From Hirudinaria manillensis (taxonomy: Eukaryota > Annelida > Clitellata > Hirudinida > Hirudinidae), in NCBI GenBank assembly GCA_034509925.1, contig CM067534.1, positions 6,955,001 to 7,019,000 of the forward strand: 64,000 bases of DNA, given 5' to 3'. Shown here piece by piece: positions 38,402 to 52,210 of this stretch. Position numbers and translations under genes: made by a program. The first letter of the stretch is position 1, and the number at the start of each line of letters is the position of its first letter. The notes below the pieces were generated by a model. It saw only the letters and a list, made by a program, of their open reading frames with translations. It made no database searches and was not told the origin of the DNA.

Positions 38402-39210
38402 CGGAACATTGTAGAATTCCCAGCGGTTCTGAAAGTCACTTACACGTCATATTCGACACCCGTCATGCTCCACCTTTATATTTACATCGATTAGTAGGTC
38501 CATAGTCTCCTCAGATTATGGCTGAGGACTTTCTTGGGTGAGGTTGTTGTTGAAGGAACATTTTTCTAAATTTAAGGCCCTCTCCAAACAGGGCTTGGGT
38601 TCGAGAAAGAGCTGTTTTTTAACTTTCTAAACATATTTTATATAGAAATTTTTGTTTTATTTCGTTAAAATTTGGACAAGTTAGTTTTAATATTGGTTGA
38701 AAATAAGACCACGCAACCCAAGGTTCATACAGATTCACATGCCAGAATCATGGTTGTTATCAAGGCATAGTAACGAGGCTGCATGACAACAGAATGAAAT
38801 TAAATTCCTCGCCATAAACAACAAAAATGGCAACCAGTAAGAATTCTTAGAAAATATTTTTACAGTTTCGTTTTTAAAAATAAACTCGGGAAATAAAACT
38901 AGCCGCACCGCATCGAAACAGCGAAACAAAGTAATCGTATTTTTAACAACAATGATGTTAATTCAAAATGTTATTTTTTCTTCTTCTTCTTCTTATTATT
39001 ATTATTTAATGAATAATTCCTAAAATTATTTTTATAATCAGTTGTAAAATTTAATTTAATAAATTTTAATTAAAAATTAAATAAAATTACATTTTGGTAT
39101 TAATAATATTTAAACAATATTCACAATCTTTTTTCATTATAATTTCGTGCGAGCTCTTGCAAAACTTTATTTTATAATTATAAATTTTTATACCAAATAT
39201 ATTTTTAAAA
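37559..39210. other. Spacer between DDX23 copies 2 and 3
   Basis: This holds the copy 2 3' UTR, a (TAA)n tract at about 37708-37792, shared spacer, and the upstream block of unit 3 from 38402. No additional gene is seen. Confidence 0.75.
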
Positions 39211-41699
39211 ATGACTGGATCAAACCGACGATAAAAAAACGAGGACTCGTCGTTGTCTCCGACCAGAAGTCCATCGAAATCATTCTTCGACGAAAAGAGA
39301 CGAAGGTCGAGATCTCCTCAAAGCAAAAACGACAACAAGACAGACACTTGCAGAAGTTCAAAGAGAGGTAGAGAAACGAGCAGAGAACGATCGCCTAAGA
39401 GGCGCAGATCTCGGACACCGGAATACAGGAGACATCACGATGGTGACAGAAGAAACAGAAGGGATGACAGTCGAGAACGAGGCGCTCGCAGACGTTCTAG
39501 ATCGCCCGATGACAAAAGGTCCAAGGATTCGAATGCACCCCGAAGAAGGGATAGCAACGAGAGATCGCCGAGAAGGAAGTCTCCAGATACTGCACAAGAC
39601 GTTGAAATGAAAGAGGAGAACGAACAACCATTACAAGTGGTTCCTCAGAAAAGAGTCCCGTTGTCTCTTGAAGAGATTTTGGGCTCAAAAGAAAGCCAAA
39701 GAGGAGGCTGAAAGCAAAAACCGAAGTTTCGGACGAAAGAAGAACGAGTAGCTGAAGCTCTTAAGGCGAGACAGGAGGAAGCCGATAAAAGGCGTAAGAA
39801 AATGGAAGAAGACAAGAATAAGCATGCCGACTTTTTAAAGATGTCCAGGGAATTAGCCAAAATGGACAGCTACGAGAGAGATAGGAGAGGAAGATTGGAA
39901 AAAGAGAGAAGGGTTCACTTAAAGGGGAGGATACAAGGAAAAGCTCGTGGAGCTGAAGGAAAGAGAAAAAGAACTCGAAGTCATCAGGGAAAGATATCTT
40001 GGGAAAGTAGAACAAAAGAAGCCACCGAGAAGTAGAAGCGACCGAAAATTCTTGTTCGATTGGAAAACTTGCGAGGACACGAGCGTGGAATACAATCCCC
40101 TTTACAAGCACAAACACGTCATTCAATTCTTCGGAAGAGGTCACTTCGCCGGCATCGACATCAAACAGCAAGAGAAGGAACGGTCGAAATTCTACACCAA
40201 ATTGAAGGAAGAAAGAACGACCGCAGATCAGAAAGAAAGGAAGATATTAGATTGAAGGGAGTGGCAATCAAGGAAGCCAAGCAAAAGTGGGACGACAGGC
40301 ATTGGAACGGAAAAGGAACTCCATGAAATGACGGAGAGAGACTGGAGAATCTTCAAAGAGGATTACAACATTCAAACCAAGGGTGGAAAAGTTCCGAACG
40401 CTCTGAGAAACTGGGAAGAAGCTGCACTATCTGAAGAACTGACTGGAATCATCAAGGAAATCGGATACAAAGAGCCGACTCCGATTCAGAGGCAGGCCAT
40501 TCCCATCGGTCTTCAAAACCGCGACATCATTGGCGTGGCCGAAACCGGTAGCGGTAAAACAGCAGCCTTCCTCATACCTCTCCTTTCCTGGATTCAAACT
40601 TTGCCAAAGATCGTGAGATACGAAGACGTTGACAACGGTCCTTACGCCATCATTTTGGCACCGACCAGAGAGTTGGCTCAGCAGATCGAAGAAGAGACTG
40701 TCAAGTTTGGAAAACCTCTCGGAGTCAGAACCGTGGCCATAATCGGAGGTTTGTCGAGAGAAGAGCAGGGTTTCAAGTTGAGACAGGGATGCGAAATCGT
40801 CATCGCGACGCCCGGTCGTCTTCTCGACGTCTTGGACAACAAGTACCTCGTCCTTCACAGGTGCACGTACGTCATTCTCGACGAAGCCGACAAGATGATT
40901 AACATGGGTTTCGAAGCGGACGTTCAAAACATACTCAAGTATCTTGCCGGTCTCCAATCAAAAGCCCGACACGGACGAAGCAGAGGATGAAGCACTGCTG
41001 AAGGCCAATTTTGCACCAAGGATAAATACAGACAGACCGTCATGTTTACGGCAAACCATGCCTCCAGCCCTGGAAAGACTGGCAAGGAATTACCTCAGGA
41101 GACCGGCCACCGTTTACATCGGATCCGTAGGTAAGCCCATTGACAGAGTGGACCAGATCGTCTACATGATCTCAGAGAACGAAAAGAAGAAAAAGCTGAT
41201 GAGCATACTGAACGACCATACCGATCCTCCCATCATCATCTTCGTCAACCAAAAGAAGGGAGCAGACGTGCTGGCTAAATCATTGGAAAAGATGGGTTTC
41301 AAAGCCACAACCCTTCACGGAGGCAAAGGTCAAGAGCAGAGAGAATTTGCTCTGGCGAGCCTTAAAAATGGCGACAAAGACATTCTCGTGGCTACAGACG
41401 TTGCAGGACGTGGTATCGACATCAAAGACGTTTCTCTCGTCATCAACTACGACATGGCCAAGAACATTGAAGATTACACCCATCGTATCGGAAGAACTGG
41501 TCGTGCAGGAAAACATGGAACAGCCATTTCATTCGTCACCAAGGATGACAGCGCCATCTTTTACGATCTCAAGCAGGTGCTCATGGAAAGCTCGAAGTCT
41601 GCTTGTCCTCCAGAGCTGGCCAATCACCCTGACGCCCAGCACAAACCAGGAACTGTCGTCCAAAAGAAGCGCAAAGACGAAGTCCTCTTTAACGTGTAA
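39211..41699 (+). pseudogene. DDX23: DDX23 copy 3, disrupted by many small indels
   Basis: This is collinear with copy 2 along its full length but broken by about a dozen indels of 1-2 nt. Extra bases lie near 39217, 39238, 39243, 39682, 39716, 39909, 40306, 40944 and 41054; missing bases near 39932, 40239 and 41010. The first of these puts a TAA eight codons after the ATG. Fragments remain open (39253-39711, 40328-40990, 40944-41699) and contain unchanged helicase motifs. Nearly every indel changes the length of a homopolymer run, while base substitutions against copies 1 and 2 are very few. That pattern fits uncorrected long-read assembly error at least as well as true decay. As written it cannot encode a full helicase. 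Confidence 0.85.
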
Positions 41700-41850
41700 A
41701 GGCACAAAATTCCATACACAAAGGCATAAAATAATGTTTATTGCCAGTGTCTTAGATACTGACTTATTTTTGAAGTTTTGTTCGTCGATTTATTAAAATA
41801 AATAGATTTTAAAATTTATGAACCGTAAAGGTTGGAAAAGCAGTAAATTC

Positions 41851-42825
<975 letters not shown>

Positions 42826-42846
42826 TAATAATAATAATAATAATAA

Positions 42847-44235
42847 CTGTTTTAATCTTATACTAATTATCACATAAGTAATTATAGTACCAGGTACCAA
42901 CGTAGCGGAGTCATCCATTAAACCCCATAAAAATCAGATTTTGGCTTGAACTCTCTCATGAGGAAATCCATGTTTTAGTAAGCCTTCCTTCCCAAAGTAG
43001 GCCCGCAATAATGCACTTTGGCCTCTTCCTCCTAGCGGATGTCTTTTACGGACGACCCCCAAATAATGTGCGGGTTCAAAAGAAAAGAATTATTGACCGA
43101 GCACAAAAAGCCCTCTTTGCTACGAACATCAGATATAATCTAAGAGTGATGCGTCTCAAACGAAAATAAATCTTTTAAATGATTTTAAAATATAAAATTA
43201 ATAATTAAATTGAATTACGTTCAATTCCATTTTATCACTGGCAATGAATCAGTATAAATTATAGGTAAGTTAATTACTTTATCGGTTTTTACCTAGTAAT
43301 TGATCAACTATCATTAGTAAAGCAGTACCTTTATGTAAAGCATGAGTCTCGTAGAGTGCGTTTTTACTTTTCCCGGCATTGTTGTCTTGAGAAACTTATC
43401 CAAGTTTGCGGGACGAGCTGGTGGCGGAACATTGTAGAATTCCCAGCGGTTCTGAGAGCCACTTACACGTCATATTCGACACCCGTCATGTTCCACCTTT
43501 ATATTTACATCGATTAGTAGGTCCATAGTCTCCTCAGATTATGGCTGAGGACTTTCTTGGGTGAGGTTGTTGTTGAAGGAACATTTTTCTAAATTTAAGG
43601 CCCTCTCCAAACAGGGCTTGGGTTCGAGAAAGAGCTGTTTTTTAACTTTCTAAACATATTTTATATAGAAATTTTTTGTTTTATTTCGTAAAAATTTGGA
43701 CAAGTTAGTTTTAATATTGGTTGAAAATAAGACCACGCAACCCAAGGTTCATACAGATTCACATGCCAGAATCATGGTTGTTATCAAGGCATAGTAACGA
43801 GGCTGCATGACAACAGAATGAAATTAAATTCCTCGCCATAAACAACAAAAATGGCAACCAGTAAGAATTCTTAGAAAATATTTTTACAGTTTCGTTTTTA
43901 AAAATAAACTCGGGAAATAAAACTAGCCGCACCGCATCGAAAACAGCGAAACAAAGTAATAGTATTTTTAACAAAAATGATTTTAATTAAAAATGTTATT
44001 TTATCTAATTATACTTCTTATTATTATTATTTAATGAATAATTCCTAAAATTATTTTTATAATCAGTTGTAAAATTTAATTTAATAAATTTTAATTAAAA
44101 ATTAAATAAAATTACATTTTGGTATTAATAATATTTAAACAATATTCACAATCTTTTTTCATTATAATTTCGTGCGAGCTCTTCCAAAACTTTATTTTAT
44201 AATTATAAATTTTTATACCGAGTATATTTTTAAAA
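42847..44235. other. Spacer between the R4-like element and DDX23 copy 4
   Basis: This contains the shared spacer sequence and, from 43425, the upstream block of unit 4, which is similar to that of units 1-3. Near 43985-44020 the CTT repeat seen in units 1-3 is lost and local bases differ, so the upstream block of unit 4 is the most diverged of the four. No other gene is seen. Confidence 0.7.
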
Positions 44236-46695
44236 ATGGCTGATCAAACCGGCAATAATAAACGAGACTCGTCGTTGTCTCCGACCAGAAGTCCATCGAA
44301 ATCATTCTCCGACGAAAAGAGACGAAGGTCGAGATCTCCTCAAAGCAAAAACGACAACAAAACAGACACTTACAGAAGTTCAAAGAGAGATAGAGAAACG
44401 AGCAGAGAACGATCGCCTAAGAGGCGCAGATCTCGGACACCGGAATACAGGAGACATCACGATGGTGACAGAAGAAACAGAAGGGATGACAGTAGAGAAC
44501 GAGCCGCTCGCAGACGTTCTAGATCGCCCGATGACAAAAGGTCCAAGGATTCTAATGCACCCCGAAGAAGGGATAGCAACGAGAGATCGCCGAGAAGGAA
44601 GTCTCCAGATACTGCACAAGACGTTGAAATGAAAGAGGAGAACGAACAACCCTTACAAGTGGTTCCGCAGAAAAGAGTCCCGTTGTCTCTTGAAGAGATT
44701 TTGGCTCAAAAGAAAGCCAAAGAGGAGGCTGAAAGCAAACCGAAGTTTCGGACGAAACAAGAAAGAGAAGCTGAAGCTATTAAGGCGAGACAGGAGGAAG
44801 CCGATCAAAGGCGTAAGAAAATGGAAGAAGAAAAGAAGAAGCATGCCGACTTTTTAAAGATGTGCACGGAATTGGCCAAAATGGACACCCACGAGAGGGA
44901 CAGAAGAGGAAGATTGGAAAAAGAGAGAGGTTCACTAGAAGGGGAGGATGACGAGGAAGAAATCATGGATCGAAAAAAAGAACTCGAAGCCATCAGGGAA
45001 AGACATCTTGGGAAAGTAAGACAAAAGAAGCCACCGAGGAGGTTAAGCGACCGAAAATTCTTGTTCGATTGGAAAACTTGCGAGGACACGAGCGTGGAAT
45101 ACAATCTAATTTATAAGTACAAAGCCCCCCTCATAAATGTTAAATTTGGCGGCATGGACAAAGGAGATCAAATGAAGGAAGAGCAGATTTATTATGAAAA
45201 GTTTATTAGGAAAAGAATGACCGCCGATCAGAGAGAAGAGATAGATCTTTGGTATAAGAAAATTGCAATCGAAGAAGCCGAGCAAAAGTGGAAGGACAGG
45301 CATTGGACGGAAAAGGAACTCCATGAAATGACGGAGAGAGACTGGAGAATCTTCAAAGAGGATTACAGCATTCAAACCATGGGTGGAAAAGTTCCGAACG
45401 CTCTGAGAAACTGGGAGGAAGCTGCGCTATCTGAAGAACTGACTGAAATCATCAAAGAAAGATACAAAGAGCCGACTCCGATTCAGAGACAGGCCATTCC
45501 CATCGGTCTTCAAAACCGCGACATCATTGGCGTGTCCGAAACCGGCAGCGGTAAAACAGCAGCCTTCCTCATACCTCTCCTTTCCTGGATTCAAACTTTG
45601 CCAAAGATCGTGAGATACGAAGACGTTGACAACGGTCCTTATGCCATCATTTTGGCACCGACCAGAGAGTTGGCTCAGCAGATCGAAGAAGAGACTGTCA
45701 AGTTTGGAAAACCTCTCGGAGTCAGAACCGTGGCCATAATCGGAGGTTTGTCGAGAGAGGAGCAGGGTTTCAAGTTGAGACAGGGATGCGAAATCGTCAT
45801 CGCGACGCCCGGTCGTCTTCTCGACATCTTGGACAACAAGTACCTCGTCCTTCACAGGTGCACGTACGTCATTCTCGACGAAGCCGACAAGATGATTAAC
45901 ATGGGTTTCGAAGCGGACGTTCAGAACATACTCAAGTATCTGCCGGTCTCCAATCAAAAGCCCGACACGGACGAAGCAGAGGATGAAGCACTGCTGAAGG
46001 CCAATTTTTGCACCAAGGATAAATACAGACAGACCGTCATGTTTACGGCAACCATGCCTCCAGCCCTGGAAAGACTGGCAAGGAATTACCTCAGGAGACC
46101 GGCCACCGTTTACATCGAATCCGTGGGTAAGATAGTTGATAGAGTGAAACAGATCGTCTACATGATTCCAGAGTACGAAAAGGATCAAAAGCTGATGACC
46201 ATACTGAACGATGCTACCGATCCTCCTATCATCATCTTCGTTAACCAAAAGAAGGGAGCAGACATGCTGGCTAAATTATTGGATGATATGGGGTTCAAAG
46301 TTACAACCCTTCATGGAGGCAAAAGTCAAGAGCAGAGAGAATTTGCTCTGGCTAGTATTAAAAATGGCGACAAAGACATTCTAGTGGCTACAGACGTTGC
46401 AGGACGTGGTATCGACATCAAAGACGTTTCTCTCGTCATCAACTACGACATGGCCAAGAACATTGAAGATTACACCCATCGTATCGGAAGAACTGGTCGT
46501 GCAGGAAAACATGGAACAGCCATTTCACTCGTCACCAAGGGTGACAGCGCCATCTTTTACGATCTCAAGCATTTGCTCATGGAAACCTCGAAGTGTGCTT
46601 GCCCTCCAGAGCTGGCCAATCACCCTGACGCCCAGCACAAACCAGGAACTGTCGTCCAAAAGAAGCGCAAAGACGAAGTCCTCTTTAACGTGTAA
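44236..46695 (+). CDS. DDX23: DDX23/PRP28 helicase, copy 4 (diverged, intronless)
   Basis: An intact 819-aa frame. It is close to the other copies at the N-terminus (about 1-160) and over the first RecA domain, but clearly diverged in two blocks. One is the charged linker and the region after [13 protein letters not shown] (about residues 195-365), including several missing residues. The other is the start of the second RecA domain (about 625-700), where [14 protein letters not shown] replaces [14 protein letters not shown]. Motif I is SETGSGKT with Ala to Ser just before it. [17 protein letters not shown] and [10 protein letters not shown] are intact, so it could still be an active helicase. 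The patchwork of near-identical and diverged blocks suggests gene conversion. The 3' flank loses similarity to the array after about 46850. Confidence 0.96.
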   Translation: MADQTGNNKRDSSLSPTRSPSKSFSDEKRRRSRSPQSKNDNKTDTYRSSKRDRETSRERSPKRRRSRTPEYRRHHDGDRRNRRDDSRERAARRRSRSPDDKRSKDSNAPRRRDSNERSPRRKSPDTAQDVEMKEENEQPLQVVPQKRVPLSLEEILAQKKAKEEAESKPKFRTKQEREAEAIKARQEEADQRRKKMEEEKKKHADFLKMCTELAKMDTHERDRRGRLEKERGSLEGEDDEEEIMDRKKELEAIRERHLGKVRQKKPPRRLSDRKFLFDWKTCEDTSVEYNLIYKYKAPLINVKFGGMDKGDQMKEEQIYYEKFIRKRMTADQREEIDLWYKKIAIEEAEQKWKDRHWTEKELHEMTERDWRIFKEDYSIQTMGGKVPNALRNWEEAALSEELTEIIKERYKEPTPIQRQAIPIGLQNRDIIGVSETGSGKTAAFLIPLLSWIQTLPKIVRYEDVDNGPYAIILAPTRELAQQIEEETVKFGKPLGVRTVAIIGGLSREEQGFKLRQGCEIVIATPGRLLDILDNKYLVLHRCTYVILDEADKMINMGFEADVQNILKYLPVSNQKPDTDEAEDEALLKANFCTKDKYRQTVMFTATMPPALERLARNYLRRPATVYIESVGKIVDRVKQIVYMIPEYEKDQKLMTILNDATDPPIIIFVNQKKGADMLAKLLDDMGFKVTTLHGGKSQEQREFALASIKNGDKDILVATDVAGRGIDIKDVSLVINYDMAKNIEDYTHRIGRTGRAGKHGTAISLVTKGDSAIFYDLKHLLMETSKCACPPELANHPDAQHKPGTVVQKKRKDEVLFNV

Positions 46696-46849
46696 AGGCA
46701 CAAAATTCCATACACAAAGGCATAAAATAATGTTTATTGCCTGCGTCTCTGATGTTGACTTATTTTTTTAATCAGTTTTTATGTTTGGTTCGTGGAATTA
46801 TTAAAATAAATAGATTTTAAAATGTATAAACCGTAAACATTAGAAAAGC

Positions 46850-48110
46850 AGTAGACCGTGGTATCTCAATTATTAAGCCGTATTTGTTTGCAACCGTTAA
46901 TTTTGTGAATATTCCGGTTAAGCCTTGGTCTTAACTGTAATCCTACCTTTAACTCTCTCCCTAAACCTAAGACTAACCGTAACCCTAACTTAACCCAAAA
47001 TTTACCTATTACTTTCAGAACTTTGTAACTTTGAAGTCGATGAATTCATTTTCTAACTAATTTAAACACGATGAAAAATCCATACTTGTGTTAAAAAACA
47101 TTCGTCAGTTCCTGCCATCTGGCGAATAGAATGTATACATTTCTTAATTATTTAGCTCAAAAATTGAGTGATACTAGGCTCAAGAGAATAAACGCAAAAT
47201 TAAATATTATTACTAGTAATATTATTATTATTATTTAATCTAATTATTTACTATTACGCTAATAATTGTCCTTGTGTTATGTATATAATTGTTTGTTTAT
47301 GTTACTTTAACCAAACATTCGCATTCCTACTTTAAAGCCGATAAACAAAGATACTTGACTCTTGATTTGTAAGAACTGGTTGCATTTGTTACGAACGTCA
47401 GACGTAATGAAATCAAAGACTTATGTTTTAATTAAAGACTTGAATCTCTTAAATTGAGTCACCGAAATAAGTCATCGAAAAAAGAACAGCGTTTTAAACG
47501 ACTTCCATGTTTTAAAAAAAATATCAATCAAATAGACTTAATTTTAACTATTAGTTTTCATAATTTCTGATCGATTGCTGGTTATTACTAGAAATAAATA
47601 ATTAGCATTTAATATCACATGTAAATCGCCAAACGTAAAACAATTGTATTTGATACCTTCATGTATCACATGATTAAAGTGATACTTTACCATCTTTACA
47701 GGACTTAAGTGGCCGATATTTTCTACCGTTCATGGATTTTAAAGAAAAAAAATCACTTTTATTTAAAATATTCTAGCACGAAACTTTTCCAGAAACTCCA
47801 CGAAAAACGAATCAAGAAACAAAAAAACTTCATTTTATTTCGACTTGTTTCCACGAAATTCGTCTAAAATCTGGCATATAAACCCCTGCTGCCAGTTATT
47901 GTCATTGACGACCGTAATGGGTTTAACCCTGGGAATGTAATTGTACACCGTAATTGTAATAACAAATTGTAATATCGTAATTCTAATGAAATGTAATTCG
48001 TAATATAAAAAAAAGCCTCAACAGTAACAACTGTTACATATCTTAGCAACTAGTGGAAATTCCTTGAAAATATTGTCTTAGTTTCATTTTGAAAAAAAAA
48101 TCAATTTGCG
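46850..48110. other. Unique spacer between DDX23 copies 4 and 5
   Basis: This AT-rich DNA is unrelated to the array spacers. It has a patch of CTAACC-like hexamer runs around 46960-47000 (CCTAAGACTAACCGTAACCC), too short and irregular to be a telomere repeat. No ORF of interest is seen. Confidence 0.6.
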
Positions 48111-48459
48111 AGGCACATTCGTAGCAAGATGGCTCTGCATCGAAACAGCAAAAGCAAAGTAAACGTATTTCTAACAACAATGATATTTATTCAAAATGTT
48201 ATTCATTATTATTAATATTTAGTGAGTAATTTATAAAAATTATTTTTATTATCAGTAATAAAATTTTAATAACATTTGAGTAGTAATAAAAGTGAAATAA
48301 ACAATACGATTTTCAATCTTTTTGTTTCATAATTTCGTTCGTGCTCGGACAATAATATTATTGTTAGCTTGAAAATCGCCCAGTAACATTTACAAAGATT
48401 TACATTAAACATCTGAATCGAACCATAGTTAATTTTAATATTAGTTATATTTTAAAAAA

Positions 48460-50946
48460 ATGCCTCATCAAACCGGCGATAATAAACGAGACTCGTCGTT
48501 GTCTCCGACTAGGAGCCCTTCGAAATCATTCTTCGACGAAAAGAGACGAAGGTCGAGATCTCCTCAAAGCAAAAACGACAACAAGGCAGACACTTACAGA
48601 AGTTCAAAGAGAGATAGAGAAACGAGCAGAGAACGATCGCCTAAGAGGCGCAGATCTCGGACACCGGAATACAGGAGACATCACGATGGTGACAGAAGAA
48701 ACAGAAGGGATGACAGTAGAGAACGAGCCGCTCGCAGACGTTCTAGATCGCCCGATGACAAAAGGTCCAAGGATTCTAATGCACCCCGAAGAAGCAGAAG
48801 GGATAGCAACGAGAGATCGCCGAGAAAGAAGTCTCCAGATACTGCACAAGACGTTGAAATGAAAGAGGAGAACGAACAACCCTTACAAGTGGTTCCTCAG
48901 AAAAGAGTCCCGTTGTCTCTTGAAGAGATTTTGGCTCAAAAGAAAGCCAAAGAGGAGGCTGAAAGCAAACCAAAGTTTCGGACGAAAGAAGAAAGAGAAG
49001 CTGAAACTGTTAAGGCGAGACAGGAGGAAGCTGAGCAAAGGCGTAAGAAAATGGAAGAAGAAAATAATAAGCATGCCGACTTTTTAAAGATGTCCAGGGA
49101 ATTAGCCAAAATGGACAGCTACGAGAGGAATAGGAGAGAAAGACTTGAAAAAGAGAGAGGCTCACTTAAAGGGGAGGATGACAAGGAAAAGCTCGTGGAG
49201 CTGAAGGAAAGAGAAAAAGAACTCGAAGTCATCAGGGAAAGATATCTTGGGAAAGTAGAACAAAAGAAGCCACCGAGAAGCAGAAGCGACCGAAAATTCT
49301 TGTTCGATTGGAAAACTTGCGAGGACACGAGCGTGGAATACAATCCCCTTTACAAGCACAAACACGTCGTTGAATTCTTCGGGAGAGGTCACTTCGCCGG
49401 CATCGACATCAAACAGCAAAAGAAGGAACGGTCGAAATTCTACCCCGATTTGATGGAAGAAAGAACGACCGCAGATCAGAAAGAAAAGGAAGATATTAGA
49501 TTGAAGGGAGTGGCAATCAAGGAAGCCAAGCAAAAGTGGGACGACAGGCATTGGACGGAAAAGGAACTCCATGAAATGACGGAGAGAGACTGGAGAATCT
49601 TCAAAGAGGATTACAACATTCAAACCAAGGGTGGAAAAGTTCCGAACGCTCTGAGAAACTGGGAAGAAGCTGCACTATCTGAAGAACTGACTGGAATCAT
49701 CAAGGAAATCGGATACAAAGAGCCGACTCCGATTCAGAGACAGGCCATTCCCATCGGTCTTCAGAACCGCGACATCATTGGCGTGGCCGAAACCGGCAGC
49801 GGTAAAACAGCAGCTTTCCTCATACCTCTCCTTTCCTGGATTCAAACTTTGCCAAAGATCGTGAGATACGAAGACGTTGACAACGGTCCTTACGCCATCA
49901 TTTTGGCACCGACCCGAGAGTTGGCTCAGCAGATAGAAGAAGAGACTGTCAAGTTTGGAAAACCTCTCGGAGTCAGAACCGTGGCCATAATCGGAGGTTT
50001 GTCGAGAGAGGATCAGGGTTTCAAGTTGAGACAGGGATGCGAAATCGTCATCGCGACGCCCGGTCGTCTTCTCGACGTCTTGGACAACAAGTACCTCGTC
50101 CTTCACAGGTGCACGTACGTCATTCTCGACGAAGCCGACAAGATGATTAACATGGGTTTCGAAGCGGACGTTCAGAACATACTCAAGTATCTGCCGGTCT
50201 CCAATCAAAAGCCCGACACGGACGAAGCAGAGGATGAAGCACTGCTGAAGGCCAATTTTTGCACCAAGGATAAATACAGACAGACCGTCATGTTTACGGC
50301 AACCATGCCTCCAGCCCTGGAAAGACTGGCAAGGAATTACCTCAGGAGACCGGCCACCGTTTACATCGGATCCGTAGGTAAGCCCATTGACAGAGTGGAC
50401 CAGATCGTCTACATGATCTCAGAGAACGAAAAGAAGAAAAAGCTGATGACCATACTGAACGACCATATCGATCCTCCTATCATCATCTTCGTCAACCAAA
50501 AGAAGGGAGCAGACGTGCTGGCTAAATCATTGGAAAAGATGGGTTTCAAAGCCACAACCCTTCACGGAGGCAAAGGTCAAGAGCAGAGAGAATTTGCTCT
50601 GGCGAGCCTTAAAAATGGCGACAAAGACATTCTCGTGGCTACAGACGTTGCAGGACGTGGTATCGACATCAAAGACGTTTCTCTCGTCATCAACTACGAC
50701 ATGGCCAAGAACATTGAAGATTACACCCATCGTATCGGAAGAACTGGTCGTGCAGGAAAACATGGAACAGCCATTTCACTCGTCACTAAGGATGACAGCG
50801 CCATCTTTTACGATCTCAAGCAGGTGCTCATGGAAAGCTCGAAGTCTGCTTGTCCTCCAGAGCTGGCCAATCACCCTGACGCCCAGCACAAACCAGGAAC
50901 TGTCGTCCAAAAGAAGCGCAAAGACGAAGTCCTCTTTAACGTGTAA
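48460..50946 (+). CDS. DDX23: DDX23/PRP28 helicase, copy 5 (probable parental copy, intronless)
   Basis: An intact 828-aa frame, two residues longer than copies 1 and 2 because of an extra SR pair ([11 protein letters not shown]). All helicase motifs match copy 1. At several sites it carries residues nearer to the human protein as I remember it: SREDQGF (others have SREEQGF) and FYPDLMEE (others FYTKLKEE; human FYGDLMEK). This suggests it is closest to the ancestral gene. Its upstream region (about 48130-48459) is recognisably related to that of copies 1-4 but much more diverged than the coding sequence, and its 3' flank is unique beyond about 51100. It may therefore be regulated differently from the array copies. 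Confidence 0.96.
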   Translation: MPHQTGDNKRDSSLSPTRSPSKSFFDEKRRRSRSPQSKNDNKADTYRSSKRDRETSRERSPKRRRSRTPEYRRHHDGDRRNRRDDSRERAARRRSRSPDDKRSKDSNAPRRSRRDSNERSPRKKSPDTAQDVEMKEENEQPLQVVPQKRVPLSLEEILAQKKAKEEAESKPKFRTKEEREAETVKARQEEAEQRRKKMEEENNKHADFLKMSRELAKMDSYERNRRERLEKERGSLKGEDDKEKLVELKEREKELEVIRERYLGKVEQKKPPRSRSDRKFLFDWKTCEDTSVEYNPLYKHKHVVEFFGRGHFAGIDIKQQKKERSKFYPDLMEERTTADQKEKEDIRLKGVAIKEAKQKWDDRHWTEKELHEMTERDWRIFKEDYNIQTKGGKVPNALRNWEEAALSEELTGIIKEIGYKEPTPIQRQAIPIGLQNRDIIGVAETGSGKTAAFLIPLLSWIQTLPKIVRYEDVDNGPYAIILAPTRELAQQIEEETVKFGKPLGVRTVAIIGGLSREDQGFKLRQGCEIVIATPGRLLDVLDNKYLVLHRCTYVILDEADKMINMGFEADVQNILKYLPVSNQKPDTDEAEDEALLKANFCTKDKYRQTVMFTATMPPALERLARNYLRRPATVYIGSVGKPIDRVDQIVYMISENEKKKKLMTILNDHIDPPIIIFVNQKKGADVLAKSLEKMGFKATTLHGGKGQEQREFALASLKNGDKDILVATDVAGRGIDIKDVSLVINYDMAKNIEDYTHRIGRTGRAGKHGTAISLVTKDDSAIFYDLKQVLMESSKSACPPELANHPDAQHKPGTVVQKKRKDEVLFNV

Positions 50947-52210
50947 AGGCACAAAATTCCATACACAAAGGCATAAAATAATGTTTATTGCCAGTATCTT
51001 AGATGTTGACTTATTTTTGAAGTTTTGTTTGTGGAATCTATTTATTTTAATAATAAATAGATTTTAAAATTTATGAACCGTAAAGTTTAGAAAAGCAGTG
51101 TTGTTTTTCAAGTATTAAGTAAGCCGTGATTGTTTGCTCCCGTTTAGAGCAGAAATTCCATTTGAGACTTAAGGGCTGAGGCGTGCAAAGCAGAAATTAA
51201 AATTCAAGGCGTTCTTTGAGACCGACGTTAGATAACATGTTCTTAAATTATTAAAAAAAGGAACCAATTATTTCTAAAATAAACGAAAATTATGAAAGAT
51301 CTCGAAAAGACCCGCTATTAGGCAACATAAATATTGTCGGATCCGATTAAGTGGGTCATCTCAATGAGTCAGAAGAAAATGACGAATCTAGGTTGACCGT
51401 TAAAATGTTTGTTCGTACTACAGAACTCCACGAATCTTTTGTCTGACAGAGCAGTTTTATTCTGTGAAGAAACATTCACAAAGTACACAGAAAAAAAATA
51501 CTGAAAACCAGTTTTGTTTTTATATATCCTTCATGGAATTGGATAGCGGTTGTTTCGACCTTGGAAGTGAAATGATAGGATATCTTTTGATGGAACCTTT
51601 CTACATGAATTATAATTACTCCTATTTGCGTACAAAAAACTAGAGATTATGGTTCCGCTTTTACAAATTTCTTATTCACTTATTGGGTTTTATCAAGCAC
51701 CGTTGTTTAGCTTTTTTTTTAATTTTCTTGATAACCATGTCAAAGTATTTACATGATGTTCTTAAATGTTGTTTGAAGTACGTGAGTTCTGTCAGCGTTT
51801 GGTGAAAGATGAAGAATCTTGAATACATTATTAGGGTTATTAATGAGGCCGACGGGATAGAGCCTCTTACGTTGAGTTGAGAACTGACATTAGCATGACA
51901 AGAGTCAAAATTTAAAATTAAGTATATTTATGTATATTTAAGTATAAAATTTGTTTTCAAGGCGCTAGAAATCGTGAAGCTGATGTCGCAATATTTAGTT
52001 GTTACGCATAATCCATGATTTCAGCCTTAAATAATGGCTTTTATTGCCCCAGTACTCTATACCCGTCAGCTCTATAATAAGAAGCCTAGTTTAAAAAAAG
52101 TAATCGGAATTCTTGGGGGAATATCGTTGATTTATTTATAGTCGCATTGAAGGCTGAGGCTCATCACAAAGTTGTTCTAGATGGTGTGTTTTCAACTATT
52201 ATATTAAATA
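50947..52210. other. Intergenic between DDX23 copy 5 and the myosin-SH2 gene
   Basis: This holds the copy 5 3' UTR (AATAAATAG near 51051) followed by AT-rich DNA without recognisable genes or repeats. The promoter and 5' UTR of the myosin-SH2 gene should lie in the last few hundred bases. I find no kinase-like coding sequence immediately upstream, which argues against a class III-style N-terminal kinase nearby. Confidence 0.55.

Noticed and set aside
46930..47010. CTAACC-like hexamers suggesting an interstitial telomere repeat
   Set aside because: Only a few irregular units such as CCTAAG, CTAACCGTAACCC and TAACTTAACCC, not a TTAGGG array.
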